The position numbers were made by a program, and so were the translations under genes. This document shows, in pieces, positions 60,589 to 64,000 of a stretch of DNA of 64,000 nt. Within the stretch, counting starts at the first letter, position 1; the number at the start of each line of letters is the position of its first letter. Under the pieces are notes generated by a model. That model did not search any database. It saw only the letters and a list, made by a program, of their open reading frames with translations, and was not told the origin of the DNA. This DNA is from Bartonella callosciuri (GTDB lineage: Bacteria; Pseudomonadota; Alphaproteobacteria; Rhizobiales; Rhizobiaceae): the NCBI RefSeq assembly GCF_014203215.1, contig NZ_JACHIM010000001.1:1-64000 (forward strand), written 5' to 3'.

Positions 60589-61938
60589 ATGGTTAGAAAT
60601 TGTCTTTCTATTATTCTTGCAGGAGGTGAAGGGACGCGCATGAAATCGTCTCTTCCTAAGGCCCTTCATAAAATTGCTGGATTGCCGCTTATATGCCACG
60701 TCATAAGACAAATAGAATTGGCAGGTACTTCACAGTTAGCAGTGGTTGTAGGATTTGGCGCTAAAGATGTCACGGAAGTTGTTCACTCATTTGTAAAAGA
60801 TGCGATGATTTTTGAACAAAAAGAACGTTTAGGAACAGCTCATGCTGCGCTTTCTGCTCGCTTAGCTTTGCAAAAAGGGATGGATGATGTTCTTATTGTT
60901 TTTGGTGATACTCCTTTGATTGAGAAAGATACATTGCTACAAGTTCGTGCGCAGCTTGCTGTTGGAGCAGATGTTGTCGTTGCTGGTTTTCATGCCCCAG
61001 ATCCAACAGGTTATGGGCGTCTTCTTGAGAAAAATGGTAAGCTTATTGCGATTGTAGAAGAAAAAGATACGAATGAAGAAGAAAAGAAGATTTCTTTTTG
61101 TAATGGTGGAATACTTGCTATGAATGGAAAGCATGCGCTTTCTCTTTTAGATAAGATTGGTAAAAACAATTCAAAGCAAGAATATTACTTAACAGATGTT
61201 GCTTCTATTGCGGCGCATGAAGGATTAGATGTTCGTGTTGTTGAAGTGCCTTTTGATAATATTGTAGGAATTAATAACTGTTTTGAGCTTTTTGAAGCTG
61301 ATTCTTTATGGCAAAAGCGTAAAGCGTGCGATTTAATGTTGTCTGGTGTTACAATACTTAAACCAGAAACTGTTTATTTTTCTTATGATACAGAGATTGA
61401 ACCAGGTGTGTTGATTGAGCCAAATGTTTATTTTGGACCGGGGGTAAAAGTAAAATCTGGCGCAGTTATTCATGCATTTAGTTATCTAGAGGGCACTTTG
61501 GTTGGTATGGATGCACGGATTGGGCCCTATGCACGGTTGCGTCCTGGAACAGAGTTAGCGCGATCAGTAAAGGTTGGAAATTTTTGTGAAATTAAGCAAG
61601 CAAAAGTAGGAGAAGCTACTAAAATTAATCATTTAAGTTATATTGGCGATGCAGAAATTGGTGCATATACCAATATTGGAGCTGGTACTATTACTTGTAA
61701 TTATGATGGATTTCATAAATATAAAACAGTGATTGGTGATAATGCCTTTATTGGTTCTAATTCAGCTCTTATTGCTCCATTGATTATTGGAAGAAGTTCT
61801 TATGTGGCTTCAGGAAGTGTTATTACTGAAAATGTACCTATAAATAGTATAGCTTTTGGACGAGCACGACAGGTAATAAAAGAGGATCGTGCAGAAAAAT
61901 TGCGTGCATGTTTGTCGACAAATAAACAAAAAAAGTAA
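60589..61938 (+). CDS. glmU: Bifunctional UDP-GlcNAc pyrophosphorylase / GlcN-1-P acetyltransferase
   Basis: A 449-residue two-domain enzyme making UDP-GlcNAc for peptidoglycan and lipid A. The N-terminal uridylyltransferase has [18 protein letters not shown]; the C-terminal left-handed beta-helix (from about 250) has repeats such as [12 protein letters not shown] and the acetyl-CoA site with [14 protein letters not shown] take the ATG at 60589; an in-frame TTG four codons earlier adds MCAF. It is followed by glmS, the preceding step of the pathway, after 171 bp. Confidence 0.95.
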   Translation: MVRNCLSIILAGGEGTRMKSSLPKALHKIAGLPLICHVIRQIELAGTSQLAVVVGFGAKDVTEVVHSFVKDAMIFEQKERLGTAHAALSARLALQKGMDDVLIVFGDTPLIEKDTLLQVRAQLAVGADVVVAGFHAPDPTGYGRLLEKNGKLIAIVEEKDTNEEEKKISFCNGGILAMNGKHALSLLDKIGKNNSKQEYYLTDVASIAAHEGLDVRVVEVPFDNIVGINNCFELFEADSLWQKRKACDLMLSGVTILKPETVYFSYDTEIEPGVLIEPNVYFGPGVKVKSGAVIHAFSYLEGTLVGMDARIGPYARLRPGTELARSVKVGNFCEIKQAKVGEATKINHLSYIGDAEIGAYTNIGAGTITCNYDGFHKYKTVIGDNAFIGSNSALIAPLIIGRSSYVASGSVITENVPINSIAFGRARQVIKEDRAEKLRACLSTNKQKK

Positions 61939-62109
61939 TCTTTTTCAGTTTATCTCTCAACTTTATAAGAATCTGATAATTGTGTAAAGACTTGTTCTTA
62001 AGTATTACCATACCATATGCAGTGTATATGATCTTTAAAGGTTTTAATAAGGACAGTTGGATTATTTTACCGGATCATTATAAATCTTGGATGTAAATTG
62101 GAGCTTTTA

Positions 62110-63933
62110 ATGTGTGGAATTATTGGAATTCTTGGAAATAGACCTGTTGCATCCTATTTGGTTGATGGTTTAAAGCGCCTTGAATATAGAGGATATGATT
62201 CATCTGGTTTAGCGACAGTCCATGAGGGGCGCCTTCATCGTATTCGCGCTGAAGGGAAGCTTATTCATTTAGAAGAAAAATTAAAGATAGCACCTTTGGA
62301 AGGTAAGCTGGGGATTGGTCATACGCGCTGGGCTACACATGGAATTGCTGTAGAGCGGAATGCACATCCTCATTTAACTGAACGGATTGCAGTTGTTCAT
62401 AATGGTATTATCGAAAATTTTTTAGAATTGCGAAAGGAACTCATTGAGGACGGTTATGTTTTTGAAACAGAGACCGATACGGAGGTTATTGCTCATTTAA
62501 TTACGCGCGCACTAAAAAGTGGTTTTTCTCCGCAAGAAGCGACACGCACGAGTTGGAAAAGATTGCAGGGTGCTTTTGCTCTTGCTCTTATTTTTGAAGG
62601 TGAAGATAACCTTATAATTGCTGTTCGTTCTGGTCCACCTTTGGTGGTTGGGTATGGAAAGGATGAGTTTTTTGTAGGGTCGGATGCAATTGCTTTAGCT
62701 TCATTTACAGATCGTATCAGTTATATGGAAGATGGTGATTTGGCTGTTCTCACGCGTGAAGGAGTAACAATTTATAATGGAGATAATCAGCCAGTAGAAC
62801 GTCCTATTACAACATTGTTTGATGGAAATTTCTTGGTTTCTAAAGGACATCATCGCCATTTTATGCACAAGGAAATGTTTGAACAACCTGACGTTATCTC
62901 GCATAATTTGGCACATTATCTTGATCTTGGAAATTATACAGTTCGCTTATTTGAAGATTTGATTGATTGGAAAAATATTAACCGATTGCTCTTTGCAAGC
63001 TGTGGAACCGCTTATTATTCAACTTTAGTTGCACGCTATTGGTTTGAGAACTTGGCGGGTTTAAGTGTTGATAATGATGTGGCTTCAGAATTTCGTTATC
63101 GTGAACCCCCTATAACACCTGATGTGTTGCCAATATTTGTTTCTCAATCTGGTGAAACAGCTGATACATTGGCATCTTTACGTTATTGTCGAGAACGTGG
63201 TGTGAGAACGGTGACAGTTGTGAATGTTGAGCAATCGACAATGGCGAGGGAGGCTGATTTTGTTTTACAAACATTAGCTGGTCCAGAAATTGGTGTTGCT
63301 TCAACAAAAGCTTTTACCTGTCAATTGGTGACACTTGCTTCAATGGCGCTTGGTGCCGCTAAGCAACGTGGTTATCTCTCAGAAAAGCAGGAGCAACAGT
63401 TCGTGCGACAATTGACAGAAGTGCCGCGAATTTTAAATGAGGTTTTGAAATTAGAGGATAAAATTGAGACTATTTGTCGTGATTTGATGAACGTAAAAGG
63501 GGCTCTTTATCTTGGGCGTGGTACTTCTTATCCAATTGCTTTGGAAGGAGCACTCAAATTGAAAGAGCTTTCTTATATTCACGCTGAAGGTTATGCGGCA
63601 GGTGAGTTAAAGCATGGTCCGATTGCGTTGGTTGATGAGACAATGCCGATTATTGTTGTCGCACCTTATGATAGGTGGTTTGAAAAGACTTTTTCTAATA
63701 TGCAAGAAGTAGCGGCACGCAAGGGGCATATTATTTTGATAACGGATAAAAGAGGTGAAAAAGCAATGCATCTTGATATTCCGTCGACTATTATTTTGCC
63801 GGATATTCCAGAATTTATTGCACCTATCATTTATGCTTTACCTATTCAATTAATCGCTTACCATACAGCTGTTTTATTGGGAACAGATGTTGATCAACCT
63901 CGTAATTTGGCAAAATCAGTCACTGTTGAGTAA
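62110..63933 (+). CDS. glmS: Glutamine-fructose-6-phosphate aminotransferase (isomerizing)
   Basis: A 607-residue enzyme making glucosamine-6-phosphate. The N-terminal Ntn glutaminase needs Cys at position 2, which fixes the start at MCGIIG (62110, seven bases after GGAG). Two SIS domains follow, with SCGTAYYSTLVARYW and SQSGETADTLASLRYC in the first and LGRGTSYPIALEGALKLKE in the second. The C-terminus NLAKSVTVE is conserved. The 171-bp leader shows no hairpin set suggestive of a glmS ribozyme. Confidence 0.97.
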   Translation: MCGIIGILGNRPVASYLVDGLKRLEYRGYDSSGLATVHEGRLHRIRAEGKLIHLEEKLKIAPLEGKLGIGHTRWATHGIAVERNAHPHLTERIAVVHNGIIENFLELRKELIEDGYVFETETDTEVIAHLITRALKSGFSPQEATRTSWKRLQGAFALALIFEGEDNLIIAVRSGPPLVVGYGKDEFFVGSDAIALASFTDRISYMEDGDLAVLTREGVTIYNGDNQPVERPITTLFDGNFLVSKGHHRHFMHKEMFEQPDVISHNLAHYLDLGNYTVRLFEDLIDWKNINRLLFASCGTAYYSTLVARYWFENLAGLSVDNDVASEFRYREPPITPDVLPIFVSQSGETADTLASLRYCRERGVRTVTVVNVEQSTMAREADFVLQTLAGPEIGVASTKAFTCQLVTLASMALGAAKQRGYLSEKQEQQFVRQLTEVPRILNEVLKLEDKIETICRDLMNVKGALYLGRGTSYPIALEGALKLKELSYIHAEGYAAGELKHGPIALVDETMPIIVVAPYDRWFEKTFSNMQEVAARKGHIILITDKRGEKAMHLDIPSTIILPDIPEFIAPIIYALPIQLIAYHTAVLLGTDVDQPRNLAKSVTVE

Positions 63934-64000
63934 AGATGGTTTTATGTCTTTTTTAGGGAATAATTAAGGGTGCAAATCATAAAAAACATTTATAACAGAT

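Noticed and set aside
61939-62109. Possible glmS ribozyme in the glmS leader
   Set aside because: The leader is only 171 bp and shows no set of paired helices; such ribozymes are known mainly from Firmicutes.

Overview
The window is a piece of an alphaproteobacterial chromosome of the order Hyphomicrobiales. It is best explained as a Bartonella species. The evidence is low G+C with T-rich third codon positions, the alphaproteobacterial order of the S10-spc-alpha ribosomal locus, Rhizobiales-type genes (ATP12 chaperone, NdvA/ChvA-type exporter, GlpX, type I GlnA beside GlnB), the Ala91 form of GyrA reported in Bartonella, and many gene-free or decayed stretches typical of a host-adapted, shrinking genome. 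I cannot name the species from sequence alone.

Layout. 1-14.5 kb: the end of tuf, then S10, L3, L4, L23, L2, S19, L22, S3, L16, L29, S17, L14, L24, L5, S14, S8, L6, L18, S5, L30, L15, secY, adk, a terminator, S13, S11, rpoA, L17 and a strong terminator. 14.7-26.7 kb: a Do-type periplasmic protease, rarA, recA, alaS, a multiply broken ndvA pseudogene, an rluC-type pseudouridine synthase, an ATP12-family F1 chaperone and a small exported protein. 26.8-36.5 kb: glnB-glnA, uvrA, a decayed partial duplicate of ssb, ssb, gyrA, coaD. 36.5-44.7 kb: two tandem cyclophilins, a 1.28-kb gene-free gap where relatives carry queA, tgt with a degenerate zinc site, two convergent MFS transporters, icd. 44.7-48.2 kb: a decayed prophage scrap (tail-collar remnant, split HTH regulator) between a 32-bp direct repeat, the right copy of which is the 3' end of tRNA-Glu(UUC). 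48.2-64 kb: hom, glpX, ilvE, a 51-aa membrane protein, a SPOR-domain protein, argS, dgt, an A-type Fe-S carrier, an exported beta-repeat protein, ccdA, glmU and glmS.

Most intact genes are core housekeeping: translation, DNA repair and topology, nitrogen assimilation (GlnB/GlnA), branched-chain and threonine-family amino acids, and the route to UDP-GlcNAc (GlmS/GlmU). The unusual content is mainly decay. The cyclic-glucan exporter has one nonsense codon and about four frameshifts, queA appears to be gone beside a tgt that has lost three of four zinc ligands, an ssb piece is fossilised beside the intact gene, and a prophage is nearly erased. I found no CRISPR array, insertion sequence, toxin or secretion-system locus, and nothing that qualifies as a wholly new multi-gene system. 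The best leads are the queuosine-related tgt locus, the tRNA-Glu prophage scar, and a 51-aa membrane ORF that runs through a T8 slippery tract into a second open frame.
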